Both the position numbers and the translations under genes were made by a program. DNA of 64,000 nucleotides, from contig RJAE01000012.1 of assembly GCA_004000035.1 (NCBI GenBank), forward strand, positions 62,001 to 126,000, read 5' to 3'. This stretch comes from Arthrobacter sulfonylureivorans. GTDB lineage: Bacteria > Actinomycetota > Actinomycetes > Actinomycetales > Micrococcaceae. Under the pieces are notes generated by a model that saw nothing but the letters and a program-made list of their open reading frames with translations, had not been told where the DNA came from and did not search any database. Shown one piece after another: positions 54,904 through 64,000 of the stretch (position 1 is the stretch's first letter; every line of letters begins with the position of its first letter).

Positions 54904-55884
54904 CTAGCCCAAGGCGCGCGGATGCGCCGCGGCGTACACCTCACGGAGCGTATCCGCGGTGACCAGCGTGTAGATCTGTGTGGTGGTGACGGACGCGTGG
55001 CCCAGCATCTCCTGCACCACGCGGACGTCCGCGCCGCCCTCCAGCAGGTGGGTGGCGAAGGAATGCCTCAGCGTGTGCGGAGAAACGGGCTGTGTGATGC
55101 CGGCCTTCTCCGCGGCCGCCTTCAGGATGGTCCAGGCGCTCTGGCGGCTTAGCCGGCCGCCGCGGGCGTTCAGGAACAGGGCCGGTGTGCCAAGTCCCTT
55201 AGCGGCCAGTCCCGGCCGTCCACGGACCAGATACGCGTCGGCCGCCTGCGCAGCATAGGAGCCCAGCGGCACCAGCCGCTCCTTGGAACCCTTGCCGAAA
55301 AGACGGACGACGGCGGGGCCGTCGCCCTGCGGCTCGACACTGACATCGTCAACGTCCAGGCCCACCGCTTCGCTGATCCGGGCGCCGGTCGCGTAGAGAA
55401 ACTCCAGCAGCGCCCGGTCACGCAGGCCGGTGGGACTGTCCGATCCGGTGGACTCGAGGATCCGGGTCACGTCGGCCACGGAGATGGCCTTCGGCAGGCG
55501 CTTGCCGGGCATCGGCGGATGCACATCCGTGGCCGGGTCCGTCTCCGTGATGCCTTCAAGCGTCCAGAACTTGTGCAGGCCGCGGACTGCCACGATAGTC
55601 CGGGCCGCCGACCTGACGCTGAGGGCGGCAGCGCCGTCGGACCCGTCGGACAGGGCCTGGGCAAATGCCGTGACATCGTGGCGACTGACCGAGGCCGGCT
55701 CGGTGACCGATCGTTCCTGCAGGAACCTCAGGTAGCGGCCCAGGTCCCTGCGGTAGGCCGCCAGGGTGTTGGCTGCCAGTCCGCGTTCCACCGCCATGTG
55801 TTGCAGGTAGTCGCCCGCGGCGCGGCCCAGCGCCGTCGCGCTGAATTCGTCTCCCTTGGCTGGCGGGGCCTGCACCGGCAACAT
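54904..55884 (-). CDS. xerD: Tyrosine recombinase XerD
   Basis: XerD resolves chromosome dimers at dif with XerC. The 326-residue protein has a SAM-like N-terminal DNA-binding domain and a catalytic domain with the full set Arg169, Lys198, His270, Arg273, His296 and Tyr305 ([22 protein letters not shown] is split by these). The strong fit to XerD and its chromosomal neighbours (pyrG, NUDIX) argue against a mobile-element integrase. It follows the ADP-ribose NUDIX gene by 6 bases. Confidence 0.95.
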   Translation of the reverse strand: MLPVQAPPAKGDEFSATALGRAAGDYLQHMAVERGLAANTLAAYRRDLGRYLRFLQERSVTEPASVSRHDVTAFAQALSDGSDGAAALSVRSAARTIVAVRGLHKFWTLEGITETDPATDVHPPMPGKRLPKAISVADVTRILESTGSDSPTGLRDRALLEFLYATGARISEAVGLDVDDVSVEPQGDGPAVVRLFGKGSKERLVPLGSYAAQAADAYLVRGRPGLAAKGLGTPALFLNARGGRLSRQSAWTILKAAAEKAGITQPVSPHTLRHSFATHLLEGGADVRVVQEMLGHASVTTTQIYTLVTADTLREVYAAAHPRALG

Positions 55885-55890
55885 GGCTGC

Positions 55891-56568
55891 TCAGTCCCGG
55901 CCGGAGTCGGCGGCTCCGCCGGGACGCTGGCTGGGATGCTCCGGCCACGGGGCATCCGCCGGACGCAGGTTGTCGAAGCCGGTAGCGGCGGCCCGGGCAG
56001 CGGCGAGCAGCCCGGCCACGGCCGACGGATTGTGCAGCCGGCCTGCCATCACCGCGTCCACGGCGTCGTCCAGATCCACCCAAAGATGCTCGATCTCGGC
56101 TTCCTCTTCGGTACGCTCATGCCGCTGGTCTGCGGGAACCTCGGAAAGGTCCCTGGCTAGATAGATCCGGATCGCCTCGCTGGAGGAACCGGGCGAATTG
56201 AAGAAGTCCACCAGCACGTCCCAGCGGCCGGCCACCAGGTCAGCTTCCTCGGCCAGTTCCCGCGCCGCGGCATCCACGAAGCCCTCGCCGTCCATGTCCA
56301 GCAGGCCCGCGGGGATCTCCCACAGCGACATTTTGGCGGGCTGCCGGTACTGCTTCAGCAGCAGTACACGCCCCTCCGGATCCATCGCGAGGATGGCCAC
56401 GGCACCGGGATGCGCAATGTAGTCGCGCACCAGCGTGGCGCCGTCGCCCCGGCCCAGCGTGAAGGTATCGCTGACCACGTCCCAGATCCGGCCACGGTAC
56501 ACCGTGCGGCTTTCGACCAACGGGCGCGGATCCGGGATGTCGGCGAAGGCGTCCGGCTGCACCGGCAC
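55891..56568 (-). CDS. NUDIX hydrolase, ADP-ribose pyrophosphatase type
   Basis: A 225-residue protein that should hydrolyse ADP-ribose or related nucleoside diphosphate sugars. The catalytic box reads GLLDMDGEGFVDAAARELAEEADL, here with Asp in place of the usual Gly near its end and one extra residue before the first Glu, both common in this group; VLLLKQYRQPAK precedes it. It starts at GTG 56568, one base after the pyrG stop, so it is translated with pyrG. The C-terminus is Pro/Gly-rich. Confidence 0.88.
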   Translation of the reverse strand: MPVQPDAFADIPDPRPLVESRTVYRGRIWDVVSDTFTLGRGDGATLVRDYIAHPGAVAILAMDPEGRVLLLKQYRQPAKMSLWEIPAGLLDMDGEGFVDAAARELAEEADLVAGRWDVLVDFFNSPGSSSEAIRIYLARDLSEVPADQRHERTEEEAEIEHLWVDLDDAVDAVMAGRLHNPSAVAGLLAAARAAATGFDNLRPADAPWPEHPSQRPGGAADSGRD

Positions 56569-56569
56569 G

Positions 56570-58291
56570 TCAGACTCCGGACTTTGCCGGGGCCTTGGCT
56601 TTGCCGTGGTCCAGGGCTGCCGCGATCAAGCCGGCGAACAGCGGATGCGGCCGCGTGGGGCGTGAACTCAGTTCCGGGTGTGCCTGGGTGGAGACGTAGT
56701 ACGGGTGCACATCGCGGGGCAGCTCAACGAACTCCACCAGCTTGCCGTCCGGCGAGGTGCCGGAGAAGACCAGGCCCGCAGCAGCGAGCTGGTCGCGGTA
56801 TTCGTTGTTGACCTCGTAGCGGTGGCGGTGGCGTTCGCTGACCTTGGTTCTGCCGTAGGTCTCGGCCACTACGGAGCCCGACTGCAGGGCCGCCTCGTAG
56901 AGCCCCAGGCGCATGGTGCCGCCCAGGTCGCCCTTGCCCTCGACAATGTCCAGCTGCTCGGCCATCGTGGCGATCACCGGGTGCTTGGTGTCCGGATCAA
57001 ACTCCGTGGATGAAGCACCTTCCAGTCCCACAATGTTGCGGGCGTACTCCATCACCATCGACTGCAGGCCCAGGCACAGGCCCAGTGTGGGGAGCTTGCG
57101 TTCGCGGGCGAACTTGAGCGCGCCGAGTTTGCCTTCCAGACCGCGGATGCCGAAGCCTCCGGGCACGCAGATCGCATGCACGCCGCTGAGTGCGGCCGCC
57201 GCGCCTTCGTCGGTGGCGCAGTCGTCGGAGGGAACCCAGCGGATCTTCACCCGCGTCTGGTTGGCGAAACCGCCCGCGCGCAGTGCCTCGGTCACGGAAA
57301 GGTAGGCATCCGGCAGGTCGATGTACTTGCCCACCAGTGCCACCTCAACGGTGTGCTGCGGGTTGTGGACGGCCGCCAGCAGCCGGTCCCATTTGGACCA
57401 GTCGACGTCCTTGAACTTCAAGTCAAGGTGCTGCACGATGTACGCGTCCAGATTCTGCGAGTGCAGCGTCTTGGGGATGTCGTAGATGCTCGGAGCATCC
57501 GGGCAGCCGATGACCGCGTCGATGTCCACGTCGCACATCCGGCCGATCTTTTCCCGCATGGCGGCGGGGACTTCGCGGTCGGAACGGATCACAATGGCGT
57601 CGGGCTGGATACCGATCGAACGCAGCGCGGCCACCGAGTGCTGGGTGGGCTTGGTCTTCAGTTCCTGCGACGGACCGATGTAGGGCACCAGGGACACGTG
57701 CAGGAAGAATACGTTGTTGCGCCCGACGTCCTGGCGGACCTGGCGCGCCGCTTCCAGGAACGGCTGCGACTCGATGTCACCCACCGTGCCGCCGATCTCG
57801 GTGATGATCACGTCCGGGGATTTCTTGCCGGCGACCGGCTCGGAAGGCAGGCGCATCCGGCGCTTGATCTCATCCGTGATGTGCGGGATGACCTGCACGG
57901 TGTCGCCGAGGTATTCGCCCCGGCGCTCCTTGGCGATCACCGTCGAGTACACCTGGCCGGTGGTGACGTTGGCGGAGCCGTCCAGGTTCTCGTCCAGGAA
58001 CCGCTCGTAGTGTCCAATATCCAGATCGGTTTCGGCGCCGTCATCGGTCACGAAGACTTCACCGTGCTGGAAGGGATTCATTGTGCCCGGATCCACGTTC
58101 AGATATGGATCGAGCTTCTGCATGGTCACGGAAAGGCCGCGCGCACGGAGCAGGTGGCCGAGGCTTGAAGCCGTCAGTCCCTTCCCGAGCGAGGACGCCA
58201 CGCCGCCGGTGACGAAGATATGTTTGGTCGTCTTGGACGACTTGGAAAACCGGGAATTTGATCGCTGCACCACGGAATTCGAGCCTATCAC
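56570..58291 (-). CDS. pyrG: CTP synthase
   Basis: PyrG makes CTP from UTP, glutamine and ATP. The 573-residue protein has the synthetase domain with [13 protein letters not shown], and a class I glutamine amidotransferase domain with Cys406 (GLCLGLQ), His538 and Glu540 (HPE). The first 20 residues are Ser-rich and variable. The start is uncertain: GTG 58291 gives the longest frame, while GTG 58273 lies 8 bases after TAGGCT and could be a leaderless start. recN lies 118 bases upstream. Confidence 0.96.
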   Translation of the reverse strand: MIGSNSVVQRSNSRFSKSSKTTKHIFVTGGVASSLGKGLTASSLGHLLRARGLSVTMQKLDPYLNVDPGTMNPFQHGEVFVTDDGAETDLDIGHYERFLDENLDGSANVTTGQVYSTVIAKERRGEYLGDTVQVIPHITDEIKRRMRLPSEPVAGKKSPDVIITEIGGTVGDIESQPFLEAARQVRQDVGRNNVFFLHVSLVPYIGPSQELKTKPTQHSVAALRSIGIQPDAIVIRSDREVPAAMREKIGRMCDVDIDAVIGCPDAPSIYDIPKTLHSQNLDAYIVQHLDLKFKDVDWSKWDRLLAAVHNPQHTVEVALVGKYIDLPDAYLSVTEALRAGGFANQTRVKIRWVPSDDCATDEGAAAALSGVHAICVPGGFGIRGLEGKLGALKFARERKLPTLGLCLGLQSMVMEYARNIVGLEGASSTEFDPDTKHPVIATMAEQLDIVEGKGDLGGTMRLGLYEAALQSGSVVAETYGRTKVSERHRHRYEVNNEYRDQLAAAGLVFSGTSPDGKLVEFVELPRDVHPYYVSTQAHPELSSRPTRPHPLFAGLIAAALDHGKAKAPAKSGV

Positions 58292-58337
58292 CTTTCTGGA
58301 CGCCCTCGGATCTCAAGGCCGCTCCGACCGCGCTCGA

Positions 58338-58387
58338 GTGTGTGAACACACACCAGCCGGTCAACTTCTCCCCCGCCGGCGGCGGGG
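58338..58387 (-). other. Inverted repeats in the recN-pyrG gap
   Basis: GTGTGTG-AA-CACACAC (58338-58353) is a 7-bp-arm inverted repeat. CCCCGCC-GGC-GGCGGGG (58371-58387) is a GC hairpin 23 bases after the recN stop. The hairpin could end recN transcripts; the first repeat could be an operator for pyrG. No T tract is present. Confidence 0.35.
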
Positions 58388-58409
58388 CTGGTCGTAGCTG
58401 CAGCAGATG

Positions 58410-60122
58410 CTACAGCGCCCTGGCACCGTCAATCAGTTCCTGAGCGTGTGCGCGGGCGGATTCGGATTCTTCCTGGCCGGCGAGCATACGGGCCAATTCG
58501 GTCACCCGTTCCTGGTCGTCGAGCAGGCGGACGTCGCTGGCAGTCATCCCACCGTCACCGCCGCCGGCCGTCTTGATCACGCGGATGTGTTGGTCGGCGA
58601 ACGCCGCCACCTGGGGCAAGTGGGTCACCACGATGACCTGCACGAAGCGTCCCAGCATGGCCAGGCGGCGGCCGATCTCTACCGCGGCTTTGCCGCCCAC
58701 GCCGGCGTCCACTTCGTCGAACACGAAGGTCGGCACCGGGTCTACTTCCGCGAGCACTACCTCGATGGCCAGCATCACGCGGGAGAGTTCGCCGCCGGAT
58801 GCGCCCTTGCCCAGCGGCCGCGGCGGGGCGCCCCGGTGCGGTTTCAACAGGAACGTGATCAGGTCGGCCCCGTGCACGCTCAAGGCCGGCGCAGGTTCAA
58901 TCCCGATCACCAGTTCGGCCTCGGCCATGGCCAGAGCCGACAGTTCCGTGCCGACTCGGTGGCCCAGTTCGGCAGCAGCCTCCCGACGCAGCGCGGTGAC
59001 CTCGGCGGATTGGGCGGCCAACGCCTCGTCCAGCCCGGCGACTTCCGCCTCCAACCGCTCGATCCGGCTGGAATCGTCGGTCAGGTCTTCCAAACGGGTG
59101 CGGGCCTGTGCGGCCCACTCGAGGACCTCGTCGATGCTGGGCGCGTACTTGCGCACGAGCCGGGCCAAATCGGCGCGGCGCGCTTCGATCTCCTCCAGCC
59201 GGCCAGGCCCCTCACCGTCCAGCGATGCTCCGTAGCTTGCCAATTCGGCGGCCACGTCGGCGAGGATGATTCCTACTTCGGCCAACCGGGCGGCCGCCCG
59301 CCCCAGCTCGGCATCTTCATCCTGGACCTGCTCCAGCGATCGCTTGGCCGCGTCCACCAGGGTGGTTGCGTCCGGCGAGTCGGTGAATTCCTCGGCCACC
59401 AGCGCCTGGTGTGCCACGGTGGCGGCCGCCCGCAGTTCCTCGACGTTGGCCAGCTTCACGGCCACGGCCTTCAGCGCGTTATCCTCGCCAGGCTGCGGGT
59501 CCAACCCGTCGATTTCCTCGAGGGCCAACTGCAGTGCTTCGGCTTCCCGCAGTCGTTCGCGTGCTTCAGTCCGCAGCGTCTCCAGCTCGGACTTGGCTTC
59601 CCTCCAGCGGACGAATGACGCTGCGTACCCGGCCAAGGCCTGCGCCAGCGCGGCGCCGCCAAACTTGTCCAGCGCTTCGCGCTGTGCCTGCTGGCTCTTG
59701 AGCCGCAGCTGGTCGGTTTGGCCGTGAACCGCCACCAGGTGACCGCCGATCTCTGCCAGCGTTCCCACCGGAGCCCCGCGTCCGCCCACATGCGCGCGAC
59801 TGCGGCCATCGGCATTCACCGTGCGGGCGAGCATCAGTTGGGCTCCGCCGTCGAACTCGTCCATGTCAGCCCCGGCTTCACCCGCACGGGCAAGGGCGGG
59901 GCTGTCCGCGGCCAGCCGGACCACGGCCTCGGTCACGGCGTTGGCTGCCCCGCTGCGTACCGCGCCGGCGTCGGCGCGGGCTCCCAGCAGCAGGCCAAGC
60001 GCGGTGACCACCATGGTTTTGCCGGCGCCGGTTTCTCCCGTCACCACCGACAGACCGGGCCCCAGCGGCAGCGTGGCCTCGGTGATGACGCCGAGGTTGC
60101 GGATCCTGATTTCTTCGATCAT
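58410..60122 (-). CDS. recN: DNA repair protein RecN
   Basis: RecN is an SMC-like ATPase in double-strand break repair. The 570-residue protein has Walker A GETGAGKT (29-36), a long central coiled-coil region (about 160-400), the ABC signature GASGGELSRVMLA and Walker B TFVFDEVDAGVGG. The length is normal. It starts one base after nadK. No LexA box is visible, as expected if it is expressed from the tlyA-nadK operon. Confidence 0.96.
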   Translation of the reverse strand: MIEEIRIRNLGVITEATLPLGPGLSVVTGETGAGKTMVVTALGLLLGARADAGAVRSGAANAVTEAVVRLAADSPALARAGEAGADMDEFDGGAQLMLARTVNADGRSRAHVGGRGAPVGTLAEIGGHLVAVHGQTDQLRLKSQQAQREALDKFGGAALAQALAGYAASFVRWREAKSELETLRTEARERLREAEALQLALEEIDGLDPQPGEDNALKAVAVKLANVEELRAAATVAHQALVAEEFTDSPDATTLVDAAKRSLEQVQDEDAELGRAAARLAEVGIILADVAAELASYGASLDGEGPGRLEEIEARRADLARLVRKYAPSIDEVLEWAAQARTRLEDLTDDSSRIERLEAEVAGLDEALAAQSAEVTALRREAAAELGHRVGTELSALAMAEAELVIGIEPAPALSVHGADLITFLLKPHRGAPPRPLGKGASGGELSRVMLAIEVVLAEVDPVPTFVFDEVDAGVGGKAAVEIGRRLAMLGRFVQVIVVTHLPQVAAFADQHIRVIKTAGGGDGGMTASDVRLLDDQERVTELARMLAGQEESESARAHAQELIDGARAL

Positions 60123-60123
60123 G

Positions 60124-61113
60124 TCAGCTCCTCCCGCCCGGCTGCGTATAGTGCGGCTCCACGGTGCGGACCGTCGGCAGCGACGAGGTGGGCGGCTGTT
60201 CCTCCGAGGGGCTGACCGGGCCGCGCCATCCCGACGTGGGCAGCTCGAATTTACGTACCAGACGCTCCGAGAACGGGGTCCGCCGGGTGCGGGCCAGCCG
60301 GACCGGTTTGTCCGAGCGTGTCACCTCGATCCGGGACCCCGGCGGCAGCTCAAGACTGCGGCGCCCGTCGCACCACAGCACCCCGTTGGCGTCGCTCCGG
60401 CTCAGGACTTCCACCGCCATGATGGAGTCCGGCGCAACCACCAGAGGCTTGGCGAACAAGGCGTGCGCGCTGATGGGCGTCATCAGCAGAGCTTCCACTT
60501 CCGGCCAGACCACCGGACCGCCGGCCGAAAAGGCGTAGGCCGTCGAGCCGGTGGGGGTCGCCATCACCACGCCGTCACAGCCGAACGAGCTGATCGGCAG
60601 GGCATCGACTTCGACGACGACTTCCAGCATCCGCTGCCGATCGCCCTTTTCCACAGCGGCTTCGTTCAGCGCCCAGGTGTGCCCGATCTTGCGTTTGCCC
60701 AGCCACACCTGCACATCGATGGTCAGGCGCTCTTCGACCGTGTACTCGCGGTTGACCACCCAATGGACGGTCTGCGCCAGGTCCGCGCGTTCGCTCTCGG
60801 CCAGGAAGCCGACATGTCCCAGGTTGACCCCGAGCAGTGGAACGTCCGATTCCCGGACCAGCTCGGCCGAGCGGAGGATGGTTCCGTCGCCGCCAAGCAC
60901 CATGCCCAGGTCCACGGAGTCGAGACTGACGTCCTCGTCCAGCGTCTCGCACGGAACGGCTAGGTCTCCGTATGTTTCCCGCATAGGCGCCATTTCTTCC
61001 CGGCGCATGACGGGAACCAGCCCGGAGGCGTGGAGTTGGGCGCATGTTTCGTGGGCAGCCGCCATCGCGTCTGCCCGTCCGGTGTGCGCGAGCACCAGTA
61101 TCCGCCGGCTCAT
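60124..61113 (-). CDS. nadK: NAD kinase
   Basis: NadK phosphorylates NAD to NADP. The 329-residue protein carries the diagnostic GGDGT (74-78), the NE/D motif (ALNEAAVEKG) and PTGSTAYAFSAGGPVV. About 40 C-terminal residues beyond the fold are Pro/Ser-rich. The ATG overlaps the tlyA stop by 4 bases; the tlyA-nadK-recN order is standard in Actinobacteria. Confidence 0.96.
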   Translation of the reverse strand: MSRRILVLAHTGRADAMAAAHETCAQLHASGLVPVMRREEMAPMRETYGDLAVPCETLDEDVSLDSVDLGMVLGGDGTILRSAELVRESDVPLLGVNLGHVGFLAESERADLAQTVHWVVNREYTVEERLTIDVQVWLGKRKIGHTWALNEAAVEKGDRQRMLEVVVEVDALPISSFGCDGVVMATPTGSTAYAFSAGGPVVWPEVEALLMTPISAHALFAKPLVVAPDSIMAVEVLSRSDANGVLWCDGRRSLELPPGSRIEVTRSDKPVRLARTRRTPFSERLVRKFELPTSGWRGPVSPSEEQPPTSSLPTVRTVEPHYTQPGGRS

Positions 61114-61982
61114 CGCTCCACTCCCGGTTCCTGCCCTCTCGGTTCGTCAATCTGGTCCGGCGATTGGCTGGACACATGAGGGAAATTGGCCATCGCCGCG
61201 CCCACTTCCCCCTCCAGCACACTACCCGTTCTGCGCTCCGGTTTGCCCGACGGAACGCTTATCCACAGGAAATATTCAACGTTTCCGTCCTGCCCGGGAA
61301 GCGGGCTCGCCGCAAGTCCACGTACTAGCAGCCCCGCTTCGAGGGCCGACGAGACAACATTTCCCACCGCCCGGAAACGTTCGGCCTCTGAACTGACGAC
61401 GCCGGTGCGCGCCAGGCTTTCCCGGCCCACCTCAAATTGCGGCTTGACCATCAATAAGAGATTTCCGTTTGGCCGCGTGGCGTTGGCCAAGGCTTCGACG
61501 ACCAAGGTCAGGGAGATGAAGGACAAGTCCGCGACGGTCAGGTCCACCGGGCCGCCGATCTCCCGGGCCTCGAGATAGCGGACGTTCATGCCTTCGAACA
61601 CTCTGACCCTGCTGTCCGTACGGATCTGGTCAACGAGTTGGCCGTGGCCTACGTCCACGGCGACTACCTCACGTGCTCCAGAGCGGAGCAGGACGTCGGT
61701 GAACCCGCCGGTGGAGGCTCCGGCGTCGAGGCAGCGCAAACCGACCGGGTCCACGGAGGGAAAGGCTGCCAGTGCGCCTGCCAGCTTATGTCCGGCCCTG
61801 CTGACGTAATCGGGGCCCGAGTCAGGGGCGACGTCCAGGGGCTCCCCCGGGCCGACGGCAGCCGAGGCCTTGGTCAAGACAGTTCCGGCGCGGCTGACCC
61901 GCCCGGCGGCGATAAGTTTGGCTGCCTGTGTGCGGGAGCGTGCCAGCCCCCGGGATACTAGCTCCTGATCGAGTCTAGGCAT
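61110..61982 (-). CDS. tlyA: 16S/23S rRNA 2'-O-methyltransferase TlyA
   Basis: TlyA methylates C1409 of 16S and C1920 of 23S rRNA; in mycobacteria its loss gives capreomycin resistance. The 290-residue protein has an N-terminal S4 domain (about 1-60), then an FtsJ-like methyltransferase with Lys66 (SRAGHKL), the SAM loop LDAGASTGGFTD (85-96), ADLSFIS and VKPQFE. The last 25 residues are variable. Confidence 0.95.
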   Translation of the reverse strand: MPRLDQELVSRGLARSRTQAAKLIAAGRVSRAGTVLTKASAAVGPGEPLDVAPDSGPDYVSRAGHKLAGALAAFPSVDPVGLRCLDAGASTGGFTDVLLRSGAREVVAVDVGHGQLVDQIRTDSRVRVFEGMNVRYLEAREIGGPVDLTVADLSFISLTLVVEALANATRPNGNLLLMVKPQFEVGRESLARTGVVSSEAERFRAVGNVVSSALEAGLLVRGLAASPLPGQDGNVEYFLWISVPSGKPERRTGSVLEGEVGAAMANFPHVSSQSPDQIDEPRGQEPGVER

Positions 61983-61986
61983 CGGG

Positions 61987-62223
61987 TCAATCAGCCTCGG
62001 TCTCCAAATCGGCCAACAAACCGTCGTGGATCCGCTGGTACACCCGTTCGTGCTCGCTGACGGAGAGGTCTGGGATCTGGGAGAGTTCGGCGACGATGCT
62101 GTTCACGGACTCGTCCCCCGTCGGCTCAGCGGGGGCGGGCCATTGCGGCGGCGTTTGGCTGCCGCTTTCCCGCGAGTCTGGCAGATCCAAGCTTTCCTCC
62201 CTTGCGTCGGCCGGCGTACCCAA
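61987..62223 (-). CDS. Small conserved protein between the HAD and tlyA genes
   Basis: A 78-residue acidic protein. The first half is Pro/Ser-rich; the second (VNSIVAELSQIPDLSVSEHERVYQ...) is predicted helical and resembles a small family seen at this locus in Actinobacteria. The start is uncertain: TTG 62223 is the longest, and a GTG at 62106 would leave only the helical part (39 residues). It is 4 bases from tlyA. No function is known. Confidence 0.7.
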   Translation of the reverse strand: MGTPADAREESLDLPDSRESGSQTPPQWPAPAEPTGDESVNSIVAELSQIPDLSVSEHERVYQRIHDGLLADLETEAD

Positions 62224-62251
62224 CCGCCGTAAATCAGTCTAATAGCGGCGT

Positions 62252-63232
62252 TCAGTCCACAAGCTCAGGCGTGGCCGCCGCGGCTTGGTCCGGGTAGGCA
62301 TTCCACCACGCCGCGCAGGCTGCGCGCCATGTGTCCACATCATCCCGGTTGCCGCAGACGCGAAGTCCACCGTTCTCGATGGTGGCCTTCGCGGCACCGC
62401 ACCGGAAGCCGGCACCGTCGCGGATGACCGCAGGATACGGCAGATACAGTTCAGCCAAGCTGCCCAGCAGGTACCGCGGCCGTTCCGCTGTGCGTGCGCC
62501 GAGGACTGCTTCGGGCCCGTCAACGCCGGTCAGCACAACCGCCGTGTCCATACCCGCATTGTTTCCGCCCAGGATGTCAGTGTCGAGGCGGTCCCCCACC
62601 ACCAGCGGACGGTGGGCACCCAACGCTGCCGCCGCCGTCGTAAAGATGCCGGCCTCCGGTTTCCCTGCGACCAATGGCACTGCTCCGGTGGCCGCCTGTA
62701 CGGCCGCAACCAGGGCGCCGTTCCCCGGGGCGATGCCGCGCTCCCGGGGAATGGTCATATCCGTATTGGTGGCGATCCAGAAGGCGCCGGAGGCGATCGC
62801 GAAGGATGCCTCGGCCAGTTCCATCCAACCCAGCGCCGGGTCGAACCCCTGGATCACAGCTGCGGGCGATTCGAGGGCAGAGCGGACCGGAATGAATCCC
62901 TGCGCAACTGTTTCATCGGCCAGCGTCTGGCTGCCGGTGACCAGCACTTTGGAACCCGCAGCGATGTGCCGGGCAAGGAGCAGCGCGCCGGCTCGGGCCG
63001 ATCCGAAAACTTGGTCGGCGGTGGCCGGCGCGCCGAGGTCGCGCAAGTGCGCGGCAACCTGCTCGGACGACCGCGACGCGTTGTTCGTGATGTAGCCCAG
63101 GGCCGTTCCGGTGTCCGCAAGTCGTTCCAACGCCTCTGCCGCTCCGGGGACAGCCTGCTGCCCGGCATAGACGACTCCGTCCAGGTCGGACAGCAAGGCG
63201 TCGTAGCCGGAGATCAGCGGCTTACCGGTCAT
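62252..63232 (-). CDS. HAD-superfamily phosphatase (NagD/HAD-IIA type)
   Basis: A 326-residue HAD-IIA phosphatase, the group of phosphoglycolate and nitrophenyl phosphatases. SDLDGVVYAG gives the nucleophile Asp16 and acid Asp18; ITNNASRS is motif II, KPEAGIF motif III and VGDRLDTDILGGNNAG motif IV. The ATG at 63232 overlaps the TPR gene by 11 bases with only a weak ribosome site. The open frame further upstream is a shadow of the TPR gene. The substrate is unknown. Confidence 0.9.
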   Translation of the reverse strand: MTGKPLISGYDALLSDLDGVVYAGQQAVPGAAEALERLADTGTALGYITNNASRSSEQVAAHLRDLGAPATADQVFGSARAGALLLARHIAAGSKVLVTGSQTLADETVAQGFIPVRSALESPAAVIQGFDPALGWMELAEASFAIASGAFWIATNTDMTIPRERGIAPGNGALVAAVQAATGAVPLVAGKPEAGIFTTAAAALGAHRPLVVGDRLDTDILGGNNAGMDTAVVLTGVDGPEAVLGARTAERPRYLLGSLAELYLPYPAVIRDGAGFRCGAAKATIENGGLRVCGNRDDVDTWRAACAAWWNAYPDQAAAATPELVD

Positions 63233-64000
63233 CGTCCCTGCTGGCCGGCGTGTGCGCGGTGCTGGGAGCGTCCTTGTCTTCGGCCTCGATGGGAGCCGGG
63301 GCGTCCTTGTCCTCGGATGGTTCATCCGACGCAGCGTCGACCACAGGCGCAGCCTCCCCGTCGGACGGGCCGGCTTCTTCGGCATCTGCCGGCTCGGCCG
63401 CAGACGGCGCGGCTTCGTCGGCATCTGCCGGCTCGGCCTCAGACGGCGCGGCTTCGCCCGTATCCGCTTGCTCGGCTGCGCCGGCGCCAGCGTGATCCTG
63501 CTCTGGGGCTCGGGAATCCTGCAGCGGCCTGCCGGCCGGTTCTGGTTCCTCGCCGACCAAGTCGAGGATCTCGGGCTCGGCAAACTCACCAACGCCTAAG
63601 GCATTCTCTGCCACCGCTGCCTGACGCCGCCATTGCTGCGCTTCATCAGCACGGCTGGCTGCGTCCAAAGCGTCCGCATAAGCGCGGAAGAGTCGCGGGC
63701 TGTATGAGAAAGCTCGGTTCCGGTCCAATTGCGGAATCTCCAGAGCCGCAACCGCCGCGTCGAACTGTTGCAAATCGGAACGCGCGCCAGAAGCCACAAT
63801 GGCCAGTTCCACTTTGCCCGCTGAATCAAGTGACGCTGCGTCTTCTGAACGGGTCAGTTCCAGCGCTCTGTCCGGGCGTCCGAGTCCACGTTCGCAGTCG
63901 GCCATGACGGGCAGATGCTCGTTAGAACCGCTGATCCTTCGGAACGTGCGGAACTCCCTCAAGGCCTCGCCATAGTGGCCGGCCGCGTACGCGGTCAGGC
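63222..64000 (-). CDS. TPR-like protein with acidic repeat tail (5' end outside window)
   Basis: The frame stays open to base 64000, so the start is beyond the window; a TTG at 63962 is not needed. The visible N-terminal part (AYAAGHYGEALREFR, ERGLGRPDRALEL) looks like TPR helices. The C-terminal 110 residues are acidic and Ala/Pro-rich with a 13-residue repeat of the type EAEPADADEAAPS; at DNA level a 39-base unit is duplicated near 63379-63456. It forms one operon with the HAD and tlyA genes. The function is unknown. Confidence 0.75.
   Translation of the reverse strand, partial: LTAYAAGHYGEALREFRTFRRISGSNEHLPVMADCERGLGRPDRALELTRSEDAASLDSAGKVELAIVASGARSDLQQFDAAVAALEIPQLDRNRAFSYSPRLFRAYADALDAASRADEAQQWRRQAAVAENALGVGEFAEPEILDLVGEEPEPAGRPLQDSRAPEQDHAGAGAAEQADTGEAAPSEAEPADADEAAPSAAEPADAEEAGPSDGEAAPVVDAASDEPSEDKDAPAPIEAEDKDAPSTAHTPASRDDDR

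Noticed and set aside
54904-55884. Tyrosine recombinase as part of a mobile element
   Set aside because: All catalytic positions and the length fit housekeeping XerD, and the pyrG-NUDIX-xerD order is chromosomal.
58338-58353. SOS box between recN and pyrG
   Set aside because: The repeat is GTGTGTG-AA-CACACAC, not the actinobacterial LexA consensus, and recN is transcribed from upstream.

Overview
The window is about 64 kb of high-GC actinobacterial core chromosome. The gene order and proteins point to the family Micrococcaceae, most likely Arthrobacter or a close relative. Three things support this: a complete division and cell-wall (dcw) cluster in actinobacterial order, a MurE that lacks the arginine typical of diaminopimelate-adding enzymes, and neighbourhoods shared with mycobacteria and corynebacteria (idsA / Rv2175c / pknL / aroG; gcvH / garA / ftsR / Rv1829 / resR; xerD / parA / scpAB / rluB / tyrA / cmk / der). 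No insertion sequence, prophage, CRISPR array or rRNA operon is visible. One tRNA gene (proline, GGG) is present.

Region by region. 1-15.8 kb, all minus strand: mraZ, rsmH, an FtsL-like protein, ftsI, murE, murF, mraY, murD, ftsW, murG, murC, ftsQ and the start of ftsZ, mostly with 1-4 base overlaps. 15.8-19.7 kb: a 400-base control region with repeated GTGG boxes, a DUF3040 membrane protein, DNA polymerase IV, a prenyl diphosphate synthase and an Rv2175c-type DNA-binding protein. 19.8-25.3 kb: a secreted five-LysM wall hydrolase, a PASTA-domain Ser/Thr kinase and class II DAHP synthase. 25.3-34.3 kb: lipid and central metabolism (PlsC, a carboxylesterase, a small membrane protein, a ROK sugar kinase, a long-chain acyl-CoA ligase, pyruvate carboxylase). 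34.6-39.8 kb: an orphan ParA-like ATPase, the resR / bifunctional nuclease / ftsR / garA / gcvH group, a TetR regulator and tRNA-Pro.

39.9-47.8 kb, minus strand: a tightly overlapping run parA, scpA, scpB, rluB, tyrA, cmk, plsC, der for chromosome segregation, ribosome maturation and phospholipid synthesis. 48-54.4 kb: a propionate (2-methylcitrate) module. prpE diverges from gntR-prpD-prpB-prpC, and the gap between them holds two TGTATACA palindromes. 54.4-64 kb, minus strand: a NUDIX hydrolase, xerD, a second NUDIX hydrolase, pyrG, recN, nadK, tlyA, a small conserved protein, a HAD phosphatase and a TPR protein cut by the window edge.

How the parts work together. The dcw genes make lipid II and the septal synthase. 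MraZ probably controls the cluster through GTGG boxes, and FtsR, encoded 36 kb away, is the likely activator at the ftsZ promoter. The PASTA kinase sits beside a wall hydrolase and the Rv2175c homologue, and the FHA protein GarA further on is a typical target of such kinases. The propionate genes look inserted between xerD and parA, which are normally neighbours. I found no clearly undescribed multi-gene system. The most useful leads are regulatory: three clusters of MraZ-like boxes, the candidate FtsR site, a set of leaderless promoters of the form TANGAT-N6-GTG, and a 12-codon leader reading frame ahead of pyruvate carboxylase.
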